This document shows positions 9,893-16,705 of a stretch of 64,000 nucleotides of DNA, in pieces; position 1 is the first letter of the stretch, and the number at the start of each line of letters is the position of its first letter. The notes beneath the pieces are model-generated. The model had not been told where the DNA came from and ran no database searches. It saw only the letters and a program-made list of their open reading frames with translations. The DNA lies in assembly GCA_001263235.1 (NCBI GenBank), contig LGRD01000006.1:85041-149040 (forward strand), written 5' to 3'. Position numbers and translations under genes: made by a program. Source of the DNA: Methylibium sp. NZG. Its GTDB lineage: Bacteria; Pseudomonadota; Gammaproteobacteria; Burkholderiales; Burkholderiaceae_C.

Positions 9893-10918
9893 ATGAAAAT
9901 CATGCTCGACGACCGCGCCAAGACCCTGCTCAAAGCTCTGGTCGAACGCTACATTGCCGACGGCCAACCGGTGGGCTCGCGCACCCTCTCGCGCGCCAGC
10001 GGGCTGGAGCTCTCGCCGGCCACCATCCGCAACGTGATGGCCGACCTGGAAGACCTGGGCCTGATCGCCAGCCCGCACACCAGCGCCGGGCGCATCCCGA
10101 CCGCGCGCGGCTACCGGCTGTTCGTCGACACCATGCTCACCGCGCAGCCGCTCCACCTGGGCGGCGTGGCCACGCTGGAGCCGCAATTGCCGCACGATCA
10201 GCCGCAGCGCGTGATCGCGAATGCAGCGCAACTGCTGTCCAGCCTGTCGAGCTTCGTCGGCGTGATCACCGCGCCGCGCAAGGCCAGCGTGTTCCACCAC
10301 ATCGAGTTCATGCGGTTGAGCGAGCGGCGCGTGCTCGTCATCCTCGTCGCGCCCGACGGCGACGTGCAGAACCGCGTGATCTTCACCACCCAGGACTACA
10401 CGCAGGCGCAGCTCGTCGAGGCCAGCAACTTCCTGACGGCGCACTACGCCGGCCTCACGCTCGAAGAAGTGCGCGAGCGGCTCAAGAGCGAGGTCGACGC
10501 GCTGCGCGGCGAGATCACCGCGCTGATGCAGGCGGCCGTGCAGGCCGGCAGCGAGGCGATGGCCGACAGCCAGGAGCAGGTGGTCGTGGCTGGCGAGCGC
10601 AACCTGCTGACGGTGCAGGACTTCTCCAACGACCTCGGTTCGCTGCGCAAGCTGTTCGAGGTGTTCGAGCAGAAGACGCAACTGATGCGCCTGCTCGACG
10701 TGAGCAGCCGCGCCGAAGGCGTGCGCATCTACATCGGCGGCGAAAGCCTGGTCGTGCCGTTCGAGGAACTGTCGGTGGTGTCGGCGCCTTACGAAGTCGA
10801 CGGCAAGGTCGTCGGCACGCTCGGCGTCATTGGCCCCACGCGCATGCCTTACGACCGCATGATCCAGATCGTCGACATCACGTCGCGGCTGGTGAGCAAT
10901 GCGTTGAGCAGCAAGTAG
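9893..10918 (+). CDS. hrcA: Heat-inducible transcription repressor HrcA
   Basis: Represses groESL/dnaK-type operons by binding CIRCE elements; folded by GroEL. The N-terminal winged-helix region contains [18 protein letters not shown] and [17 protein letters not shown], followed by [20 protein letters not shown]. The C-terminal IG-rich region YIGGES is present. Starts at ATG 9893 or, equally likely, ATG 9902, which gives the more usual [11 protein letters not shown] start (about 338-341 residues). The ATG at 9893 overlaps a TACAAT hexamer, so transcripts could be leaderless from 9902. No CIRCE inverted repeat is visible in the short upstream gap. Confidence 0.95.
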   Translation: MKIMLDDRAKTLLKALVERYIADGQPVGSRTLSRASGLELSPATIRNVMADLEDLGLIASPHTSAGRIPTARGYRLFVDTMLTAQPLHLGGVATLEPQLPHDQPQRVIANAAQLLSSLSSFVGVITAPRKASVFHHIEFMRLSERRVLVILVAPDGDVQNRVIFTTQDYTQAQLVEASNFLTAHYAGLTLEEVRERLKSEVDALRGEITALMQAAVQAGSEAMADSQEQVVVAGERNLLTVQDFSNDLGSLRKLFEVFEQKTQLMRLLDVSSRAEGVRIYIGGESLVVPFEELSVVSAPYEVDGKVVGTLGVIGPTRMPYDRMIQIVDITSRLVSNALSSK

Positions 10919-10926
10919 CGAGGCGC

Positions 10927-10954
10927 TTGCATCGCGCATGCCCTGCGACAATCT
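10927..10954 (+). promoter_or_regulatory. Candidate sigma-70 promoter for the tRNA gene
   Basis: TTGCAT at 10927-10932 and CAATCT at 10949-10954 (or the overlapping GACAAT) resemble -35 and -10 boxes, spaced 16 bases. They would start transcription just upstream of the tRNA at 10962. Judged by eye only. Confidence 0.4.
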
Positions 10955-10961
10955 AGAGCGC

Positions 10962-11038
10962 GGGCCGTTAGCTCAGTTGGTTAGAGCAGAGGACTCATAA
11001 TCCTTTGGTCGTTGGTTCAAGTCCAACACGGCCTACCA
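10962..11038 (+). tRNA. tRNA-Met (CAT anticodon; tRNA-Ile2 possible)
   Basis: A 77-nt cloverleaf with encoded CCA. The acceptor arms GGGCCGT and ACGGCCT pair with a G-U at position 1-72. The D-arm has AGCTCAGTTGGTTAGAGC, the anticodon loop is CTCATAA, and the T-arm GTTGGTTCAAGTCCAAC is perfect. Anticodon CAT serves elongator Met, but lysidine-modified Ile2 tRNA has the same DNA anticodon. Absence of the C1-A72 mismatch rules out initiator tRNA. Confidence 0.93.
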
Positions 11039-11108
11039 GCGTTCCTCATCTCCGATAGCGGCTTGCGTCATCTGCGAGCCGTTTTTCTGGTCGGTCGGCG
11101 TCTTTCTG

Positions 11109-11150
11109 CACAAAGCCGGCACAAAGCCGGCACAAGCCGGCACAGCCGCC
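11109..11150. repeat. Short tandem repeat, CACAAAGCCGG x about 3.5
   Basis: Two exact 11-base copies of CACAAAGCCGG (11109-11130), then a 10-base copy CACAAGCCGG and a fourth degenerate copy. It lies immediately past the stop codon of the D-aminoacylase gene. Confidence 0.8.
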
Positions 11151-12593
11151 TTAGCTTCTGACGCGGCGCAGCACTTGGCCCGCCCGGTCGTCCACCTGGC
11201 GCCCGTCTTCCACCGCGATGCGGCCGTTGACCAGCACCCAGCAAATGCCAGCGGGTGCAGCGATCGGGACATCGAAGGTGGCGCCGTCCAACACCTGCTC
11301 GGCGTCGAAAAGCGTCACGTCGGCGGCCGCCCCCACGCGCACTTCGCCGCGCGCGGCCAGGCCGAAACGCCGTGCTGTCAGGCCGGTCATTTTGTGCACT
11401 GCAGCCTCCAGCGCCAGCAGGCGGCGCTGGCGCACGTAATGCCCGAGCACACGCGGGAAGGTGCCCCACAAACGGGGGTGCGGCACCGGGTCGTGCGGCA
11501 AGCCGTCGGAGCCGATCATCACCAGCGGGTGGGCCAGGATGCGGTCGACGTCCTCGTCGCTCATCGCGAAGTAGATCGCACCGCCGGGCACGAGCTGGCC
11601 GGCCAACAGGGTGGGGTCGATGCCGCGCTCGGCAGCCATGGTGAACAGCGAACGGCCCGCGGCCTCCGGTTCAACCTTCGACCAGGTGATGCGCACGTCG
11701 CTCGACGAGGCCACGCGTGCGGGCAGCAGCATGGTCGACGACGCCACGTACGGGTAGCAGTCCATGCACACCGGCTGGCTGCGTGCCGCCTGCTCGACCA
11801 GCGCCAGCGTGCGCACCGACCCGCCATGGTTGGCGCTGCCGATCAGCTTGTGGTGCGACAGCACCAGCGGCGCGTTCACCGCCCGGCCCACGGCCAGTGC
11901 CTCGCGCAGCGCGTCGTCGATGGCATCGCCCTCATCGCGGATGTGCATCGTGATCAGGCCCGCACCGTCGCGCAGCGGCTCGGCCACGTCGATCAGCTCC
12001 TGCGTGGTGGCCGCGCGCGCCTGCGGGTAGTACACGCCAGTGGACAAGCCGATGGCGCCGGCGTCCAACGCCTCTTGCAGCGCCGCCTGCATGCGCACTG
12101 TCTCGTCGGCATTGGCCGCGCGGTCCAGGTCGGCCATCGCATGCTCGCGCAACGTGGAGTGGCCCACCAGCACCGCGGCATTCACCGCCGGTTGTGCTGC
12201 GATCAGGTCGGCCATGTAGGCCGCCATGGTCGGGTGGCGCTGCGGGCCGCCGGTTATGCCGCTGGCGCTGGCGCTGAGCAGCGACGGCGGCGCGTCGGGG
12301 GCCATCGGCGCCAGGCTGAAGCCGCAGTTGCCCGTCACCACGGTGGTCACGCCCTGCAGCAGCTTCGGGTGGGCGGCAGGGTGTTCCAGCAGCAGCAGGT
12401 CGTCGTGCGTGTGGCAGTCGATGAAACCCGGCGCCACGATCAGGCCCTGCGCGTCGATGCGGCGGTGGGCGGCCTGGCCTTGCAGGTCGCCCACGGCGAC
12501 CACGGTGCCGCCGAGAATGCCTACGTCAGCCCGGCGGCGCGGCGCTCCGCTGCCGTCGATCAGCGTGCCGCCGTGGATCAGGATGTCCAACAT
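11151..12593 (-). CDS. D-aminoacylase / N-acyl-D-amino-acid deacylase
   Basis: Amidohydrolase-fold zinc enzyme that releases D-amino acids from N-acyl derivatives. Visible metal-site elements are GFIDCHTHDD (HxH), TGNCGFS (the Cys characteristic of D-aminoacylases), HSTLREHAM, ITMHIRDEGD, LSHHKLIG and IGSDGLPHDP. Length 480 residues, normal. The ATG at 12593 lies two bases after the stop of the Bug receptor gene, so the pair is an operon. The pairing suggests uptake of the substrate, or of a related carboxylate, by a tripartite tricarboxylate system. The longer frame upstream is antisense/out of frame with the Bug gene and is excluded. Confidence 0.9.
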   Translation of the reverse strand: MLDILIHGGTLIDGSGAPRRRADVGILGGTVVAVGDLQGQAAHRRIDAQGLIVAPGFIDCHTHDDLLLLEHPAAHPKLLQGVTTVVTGNCGFSLAPMAPDAPPSLLSASASGITGGPQRHPTMAAYMADLIAAQPAVNAAVLVGHSTLREHAMADLDRAANADETVRMQAALQEALDAGAIGLSTGVYYPQARAATTQELIDVAEPLRDGAGLITMHIRDEGDAIDDALREALAVGRAVNAPLVLSHHKLIGSANHGGSVRTLALVEQAARSQPVCMDCYPYVASSTMLLPARVASSSDVRITWSKVEPEAAGRSLFTMAAERGIDPTLLAGQLVPGGAIYFAMSDEDVDRILAHPLVMIGSDGLPHDPVPHPRLWGTFPRVLGHYVRQRRLLALEAAVHKMTGLTARRFGLAARGEVRVGAAADVTLFDAEQVLDGATFDVPIAAPAGICWVLVNGRIAVEDGRQVDDRAGQVLRRVRS

Positions 12594-12595
12594 GT

Positions 12596-13576
12596 TCAGT
12601 CGATCTTGGCCCCCGAGCGCCGAATGACCTCGGCCCAGATGGGTTGTTCGCGTTTGGCCTGCTCGAACAGCCGCTCCGGCGGCCCCGCCAAGGGTTCGAA
12701 CGAAAGACCGGCCCAACGCTCGGCGTTCGCCGGGCTGGTCATCGCGCGGCCGATCTCGGCGTTCAGGCGCAGCACGATGTCGCGCGGCGTGCCCGCCGGT
12801 GCGGCGATGCCGCCCCAGGCCACGATCTCGTAGTCGGGCAGGCCTGACTCCTTCAGCGTCGGCAGGTTCGGAAATGCGGGGGAGCGGCGGCTGCCGGACA
12901 CCGCCAACGCGGTCACGCGGCCTTGCCGGATGTGGGGCCCGATGGACGACAGGTTGTCGAACATCAGGTCGACCTGGCCGCCGATCAGGTCTTGAATCGA
13001 TTGCGGGCTGCCGCGGTATGGCACGTGAACGATGAAGGTCTTCGTCTGGCTCTTGAACAGCTCGCCGCCCAGGTGGCCGGTGGTGCCGTTGCCGGCCGAG
13101 CCCATGCTCAGCTTGCCGGGGCGGCTGCGCGCCAATGCGATGAGCTCGGCCACGCTGCTCACGCCCAGGTCTTTGCGCACCACCAGGGCGTTCTGCACGA
13201 AGCCCATCAAGGCCACCGGCACCAGCTGCGTGTCGCGTTGGTATGGCAGCGTGGCGTACAGGGACGGGTTGATCGACAGCGTGCCGACGTTCGCGTAGCC
13301 CAGGGTGTAGCCGTCCGGGGCCGCGCGCACCAGCTCCTGGGTGCCGATGTTGCCGCTGGCGCCGGGTTTGTTGTCGATCACCACGGCCTGGCCGAGCGCC
13401 TTGGCCAGCTCGCCGCCCAGCAGCCGGCAGATCACGTCGGGCGAGCCGCCCGCAGCAAAAGGCACGATCAGGCGGATCGGCCTGTCGGGCCAGGCGGCCC
13501 GTGCCGGCAGCGCCGCAGCCATCAGCGGCAGGCCGGCCAGTCTGGTGAGAACTCTGCGTCGGCCATGCAGTTTCAT
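12596..13576 (-). CDS. Bug-family tripartite tricarboxylate receptor
   Basis: Periplasmic solute receptor of the TctC/Bug family, which binds carboxylated or acylated small molecules. The N-terminus MKLHGRRRVLTRLAGLP with hydrophobic core and ALPARAAWP is a signal peptide (an RR pair is present). Family landmarks are PIRLIVPFAAGGSPDVI, VIDNKPGASGNIGTQ, YRGSPQSIQDLIGGQVDLMF and SLPTLKES-like FPNLPTLKESGLPDYE. 326 residues. First gene of a two-gene unit with the D-aminoacylase and divergent from a LysR gene, which probably controls it. No membrane partners (TctA/B) are nearby, as is common for Bug proteins. Confidence 0.92.
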   Translation of the reverse strand: MKLHGRRRVLTRLAGLPLMAAALPARAAWPDRPIRLIVPFAAGGSPDVICRLLGGELAKALGQAVVIDNKPGASGNIGTQELVRAAPDGYTLGYANVGTLSINPSLYATLPYQRDTQLVPVALMGFVQNALVVRKDLGVSSVAELIALARSRPGKLSMGSAGNGTTGHLGGELFKSQTKTFIVHVPYRGSPQSIQDLIGGQVDLMFDNLSSIGPHIRQGRVTALAVSGSRRSPAFPNLPTLKESGLPDYEIVAWGGIAAPAGTPRDIVLRLNAEIGRAMTSPANAERWAGLSFEPLAGPPERLFEQAKREQPIWAEVIRRSGAKID

Positions 13577-13652
13577 GATGCGTGTGCTCCAGGTTGGCTT
13601 TCACTCTAGAGCCGCGGTTCCTGAGACACAATCGACAAATCCTTGAACACTG

Positions 13653-13669
13653 CATGAGGATTTCTCATG
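13653..13669. promoter_or_regulatory. Inverted repeat over the LysR start codon
   Basis: CATGAG-GATTT-CTCATG is a perfect 6-base dyad with 5-base spacer. The second arm contains the LysR start ATG (13667) and the first arm overlaps its AGGA ribosome-binding site. It may be an autoregulatory operator or a small hairpin masking the start. Confidence 0.45.
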
Positions 13670-14653
13670 ACACGCCTGCCATCGACCACTGCGTTGTCGT
13701 GCTTCGAGACAGCGGCTCGCCTGGGCAGCTTCACGCGGGCCGCGCGCGAGTTGCAGCTGACGCAGGCGGCGGTCAGCCGACAAGTGATCGGCCTGGAATC
13801 CCGGCTCGACGTGTCTTTGCTAGAGCGCCGGCCCGGCGCGCTGCTGCTCACCGAAGCCGGCCGCGCGTTTCTGGCCGAGGTGCGGCCAGCGCTCGAGCGC
13901 ATCGAGCGCGCCGCAGTCCAGGCCAGCGCACTGAAGGGCCGCGGTGGTCGCCTCAGGCTGTCGGTGGCCTCGTCGCTGTGCAACTACTGGCTGATTCCAA
14001 GGCTTCCAGCCTTCACCCGGCAGCACCCCGAGATCACGCTGGACTTGGCCACCCGAGTCGGGCCGGCCGACTTCTCTGGCGGCCGGCTCGACGCGTCGCT
14101 CGAGTTCGGTGACGGGCAACGCAGCGACGCAGTCTGCACGCTGGTGTTGACGCTGGAGTTGCGCCCGATGGCTTCGCCAGCCTGGGTCGAGCGGCACGGC
14201 AGGCGGCTGTCGGCGAGCACGCCCGCGGCGGCCCTGATCCACCAGAGCACGGTGCCAGAAGCGTGGCCGGGTTGGTTGGCCGCCGCCGGGCTGAAGCTCG
14301 CGCTCGGGCCGAGCGGCCCGCGCCACGATCAGATGTCGATGGCGTTGCATGCCGCGCTCGCCGGGCTGGGCGTGGCGCTGCTGCCGAGCTTCATGAGTGA
14401 CGAGGCGCTGGCGGCCGGGCAGTTGCTGTTGCTTTCGCCGCGCAGCTGGCGGGCGCCACGCGCGTACCACCTGGCGGTGCCGCACCACGCGGCGCCGTTG
14501 CAGGCAGTCAGCACCTTGGCGCAATGGTTGCTGGTGCAGGCAGCGGGTCCGGCACAGACTGTGCAAGCGCACAGCTCGGAGACGACAGGAGCATCAGGGG
14601 TTGGACAGCACCGCTTGCGCTCGCCGAAGCGGCGCCGCGAGGGAGGACCGTGA
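13667..14653 (+). CDS. LysR-type transcriptional regulator (GcvA-like)
   Basis: 328 residues. The N-terminal helix-turn-helix is clear: ALSCFETAARLGSFTRAARELQLTQAAVSRQVIGLE. The effector domain follows (LRLSVASSLCNYWLIPRLPAF, HAALAGLGVALLPSFM), placing it in the GcvA/AmpR-like branch. The last about 40 residues (after LVQAAGPAQ) are low-complexity and rich in Arg/Ser, longer than usual, and may result from loss of the original stop. It is divergent from the Bug/D-aminoacylase unit with a 90-base gap and is the likely regulator of it. Confidence 0.93.
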   Translation: MTRLPSTTALSCFETAARLGSFTRAARELQLTQAAVSRQVIGLESRLDVSLLERRPGALLLTEAGRAFLAEVRPALERIERAAVQASALKGRGGRLRLSVASSLCNYWLIPRLPAFTRQHPEITLDLATRVGPADFSGGRLDASLEFGDGQRSDAVCTLVLTLELRPMASPAWVERHGRRLSASTPAAALIHQSTVPEAWPGWLAAAGLKLALGPSGPRHDQMSMALHAALAGLGVALLPSFMSDEALAAGQLLLLSPRSWRAPRAYHLAVPHHAAPLQAVSTLAQWLLVQAAGPAQTVQAHSSETTGASGVGQHRLRSPKRRREGGP

Positions 14654-15015
14654 ATGCAAGCCACGTCGCTCGAAGCCTTTTCAGAGCGTTGCCCGAGCCG
14701 GCAGCTTCTCCGTGTCGGCAGCTGGGCGCCACGTCACGCAGTCAAGCGTTGCGTCATGCCGCGCAGTCTGATCGCAAGCCACCGCGCATCGCCATCCTGC
14801 ATTCGTTGGCGAGCGGGTTTCTGGCGCGCTGGGTCGCTCAGTGGCCGCTGTCGCGTGATGACCTGCTGACGCAGGTGGGTGTCGACAACCTGCACGACTG
14901 CGTGCGCGATCTGGACTTGGGGCAGCCACTCCTGCAGCGCCTCGGGCAGCAGATCTGACAAGTCCGACAACGGCCCGCCAGCCTTCATGCGGTTTGGCAG
15001 GCAGCCCCGCCGCAG
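14654..15015. other. 362-base gap with possible gene remnant
   Basis: No confident gene. Two opposed short frames have reasonable codon use. On the plus strand, about 14787-14958 reads PPRIAILHSLASGFLARW...LLTQVGVDNLHDCVRDLDLG and ends in a stop, resembling the tail of a lost gene. On the minus strand 14988-14734 (84 codons, MKAGGPLSDLSDLLPEAL...) follows soeC by 27 bases but lacks a ribosome-binding site. I could not recognise either one. Confidence 0.35.
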
Positions 15016-15948
15016 TCAACCAATCCGCTGGTAGTACAGGTTCTGCGGATGCCGCCCTTCGGCGAAGAACAACCACCGCTCGCCGAGCAGGCCAAGGGCC
15101 TGCAGCACCAGCGCCGACAACGCCACCGTCACCGTCACCACCGGGTTGAAGGCCAGCAGCAGGGCCGGCAGCACAAACGCCGTCAGCGCCACGATCCAGC
15201 GCAGGCGCCGCACCGCGGCGTCGGTGGCGCCGTGGAAGAACTCGCGCGTGTTGAACGAGCCACCCATCTGCCCCTGCGAGGTCTGCACGATGCGCGGGTG
15301 CCGCACGCCGATGGCGGTTTGCAGCGTGGTCTTGGGCACCAGCGTGAGGTTGCGCCAGGTGCTGGCGGCGCGGGTGAGGGCGGCCAGCACGGTGGCTGCC
15401 ACCGCAAGCAGCGCCATCGTCGGCGCGACCGCCGGGGCCATCGCCGCAGCCAGCAGGCTGGCCAGCGTCAGGCCCGAGGCCGTTCCGAGCAGACAGAAGT
15501 TGACCGGCGTGAGCGGCGTGGCCCATTCGCGGATCACGCTGACCGCCGCGTAGATCATGCCGGTGCAGACGAACAGGGCGATGGCCAGCACCGCCGCCGC
15601 CACGCCGAGGGCCAGCGCGGGCTGGCCGAACCACTGCGCCAGGCCCCACGCAAACACCACCGCCATGAACACCGGCAGCACGATCACCTCGCGCGACAAC
15701 CACGACGTGCGCCATTGCGACACGGCACGCCACGCCCGCAGCGGGTGCCCGAGGTGGAAGGTGGCGGCCACCAGCCCCACGCCGCACAGCAACAGCACGC
15801 CCGCGCAGCCCACGGCGTACAGCATCGGGCTCGGCACGGGCGTCAAGCCCACGCGCGCCGCCACGCTCCAGCCGAACAGCGCAAGCATCAGGCCCTGGCC
15901 GGCGCCGGCCAGGGTGGTGAAGAAGATCATCGACCAGGCAGGGTTCAT
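15016..15948 (-). CDS. soeC: DmsC/SoeC-type membrane anchor subunit
   Basis: Polytopic membrane protein of 310 residues from ATG 15948. About eight hydrophobic segments are visible, beginning SMIFFTTLAGAGQGLMLALF. The family marker GLVAATFHLGHPLRAWRA and TSWLSREV are as in DmsC-type anchors, which bind quinone and the iron-sulfur subunit. It lies 28 bases after soeB in a soeA-soeB-soeC order. In SoeABC it passes electrons from cytoplasmic sulfite oxidation into the quinone pool; as a DmsC it would do the reverse. Assignment to SoeC depends on the catalytic subunit. Confidence 0.75.
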   Translation of the reverse strand: MNPAWSMIFFTTLAGAGQGLMLALFGWSVAARVGLTPVPSPMLYAVGCAGVLLLCGVGLVAATFHLGHPLRAWRAVSQWRTSWLSREVIVLPVFMAVVFAWGLAQWFGQPALALGVAAAVLAIALFVCTGMIYAAVSVIREWATPLTPVNFCLLGTASGLTLASLLAAAMAPAVAPTMALLAVAATVLAALTRAASTWRNLTLVPKTTLQTAIGVRHPRIVQTSQGQMGGSFNTREFFHGATDAAVRRLRWIVALTAFVLPALLLAFNPVVTVTVALSALVLQALGLLGERWLFFAEGRHPQNLYYQRIG

Positions 15949-15976
15949 GGGGCGACGGTGTGTGGGGCGGTTGTCA

Positions 15977-16705
15977 TCAGTGCTCCCAATCTGCGCCCAG
16001 CGGTTTGCCAGGCCCGATCGAGGGCTCGCGGCCGTCCACATGCAGCGGGTTCTCTTGCCGCACCAGTTGCTCGGAGTGCGTCAGCTCGCCGGTTTTGCGC
16101 CGCGGCAGGTAGTGGTTGGCAGGCAGGGTGCCGGCTTCGGGCATCAACGTGTAGCCTCCGCGTTCGCGGATCGCCTTGGACACCACGCTCTCCGGGTCGT
16201 GCACATCGCCGAACAGGCGCGCGTTGGTGGGGCAGGCCATCACGCACGCGGGCTTGCGTTCGGCCTCGGGCAGCGCCTTGTCGTGGATGCGGTCGACGCA
16301 CAGCGTGCACTTGGTCATCACCTGGCGTTTTTCGTCGAGCTCGCGCACGCCGTACGGGCAGGCCCACGCGCAGTACTTGCAGCCGATGCACTTGTCGTAG
16401 TCGACCAGCACGATGCCGTCTTCCTTGCGCTTGTAGCTCGCGCCGGTGGGGCACACCGGCACGCACGGCGGGTCTTCGCAATGCACGCAGCTCTTGGGGA
16501 AGTGCACCGTCTGGGTGTTCGGATATTCACCGACCTCGAAGCTCTGCACGCGGTTGAAGAAGGTGCCGGTGGGGTCGGCGCCGTAGGCGTGTTCGTCCAC
16601 CAGCGGGCCGGCCGAACCCGAGGTGTTCCATTGTTTGCAGCTCGTCACGCAGGCGTGGCAGCCGACGCAGACGTTCAGGTCGATCACGAGGGCGAGTTGG
16701 GTCAC
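15977..16705 (-). CDS. soeB: Four-cluster iron-sulfur subunit
   Basis: 242-residue ferredoxin-like electron-transfer subunit. Four Cys-rich motifs are intact: CVGCHACVTSCKQW, CVHCEDPPCVPVCPTGA, CIGCKYCAWACPYGVR and CTLCVDRI with a later ACVMACPTNA, enough for four [4Fe-4S] clusters. The start is GTG 16705, which overlaps the soeA stop by four bases (GTGA); this gives MTQLALVIDLNVCVGC, the usual opening. A longer upstream frame overlaps soeA and is not coding. It connects the molybdenum subunit with the membrane anchor. Confidence 0.85.
   Translation of the reverse strand: MTQLALVIDLNVCVGCHACVTSCKQWNTSGSAGPLVDEHAYGADPTGTFFNRVQSFEVGEYPNTQTVHFPKSCVHCEDPPCVPVCPTGASYKRKEDGIVLVDYDKCIGCKYCAWACPYGVRELDEKRQVMTKCTLCVDRIHDKALPEAERKPACVMACPTNARLFGDVHDPESVVSKAIRERGGYTLMPEAGTLPANHYLPRRKTGELTHSEQLVRQENPLHVDGREPSIGPGKPLGADWEH

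Noticed and set aside
8957..10951. A 664-codon minus-strand open frame running through hrcA and nadK
   Set aside because: Only the nadK part shows domain motifs; the rest is antisense to hrcA, a by-product of high GC content.
10962..11038. tRNA gene as attachment site of an integrated island
   Set aside because: No integrase and no direct repeat of the tRNA 3' end was seen downstream.
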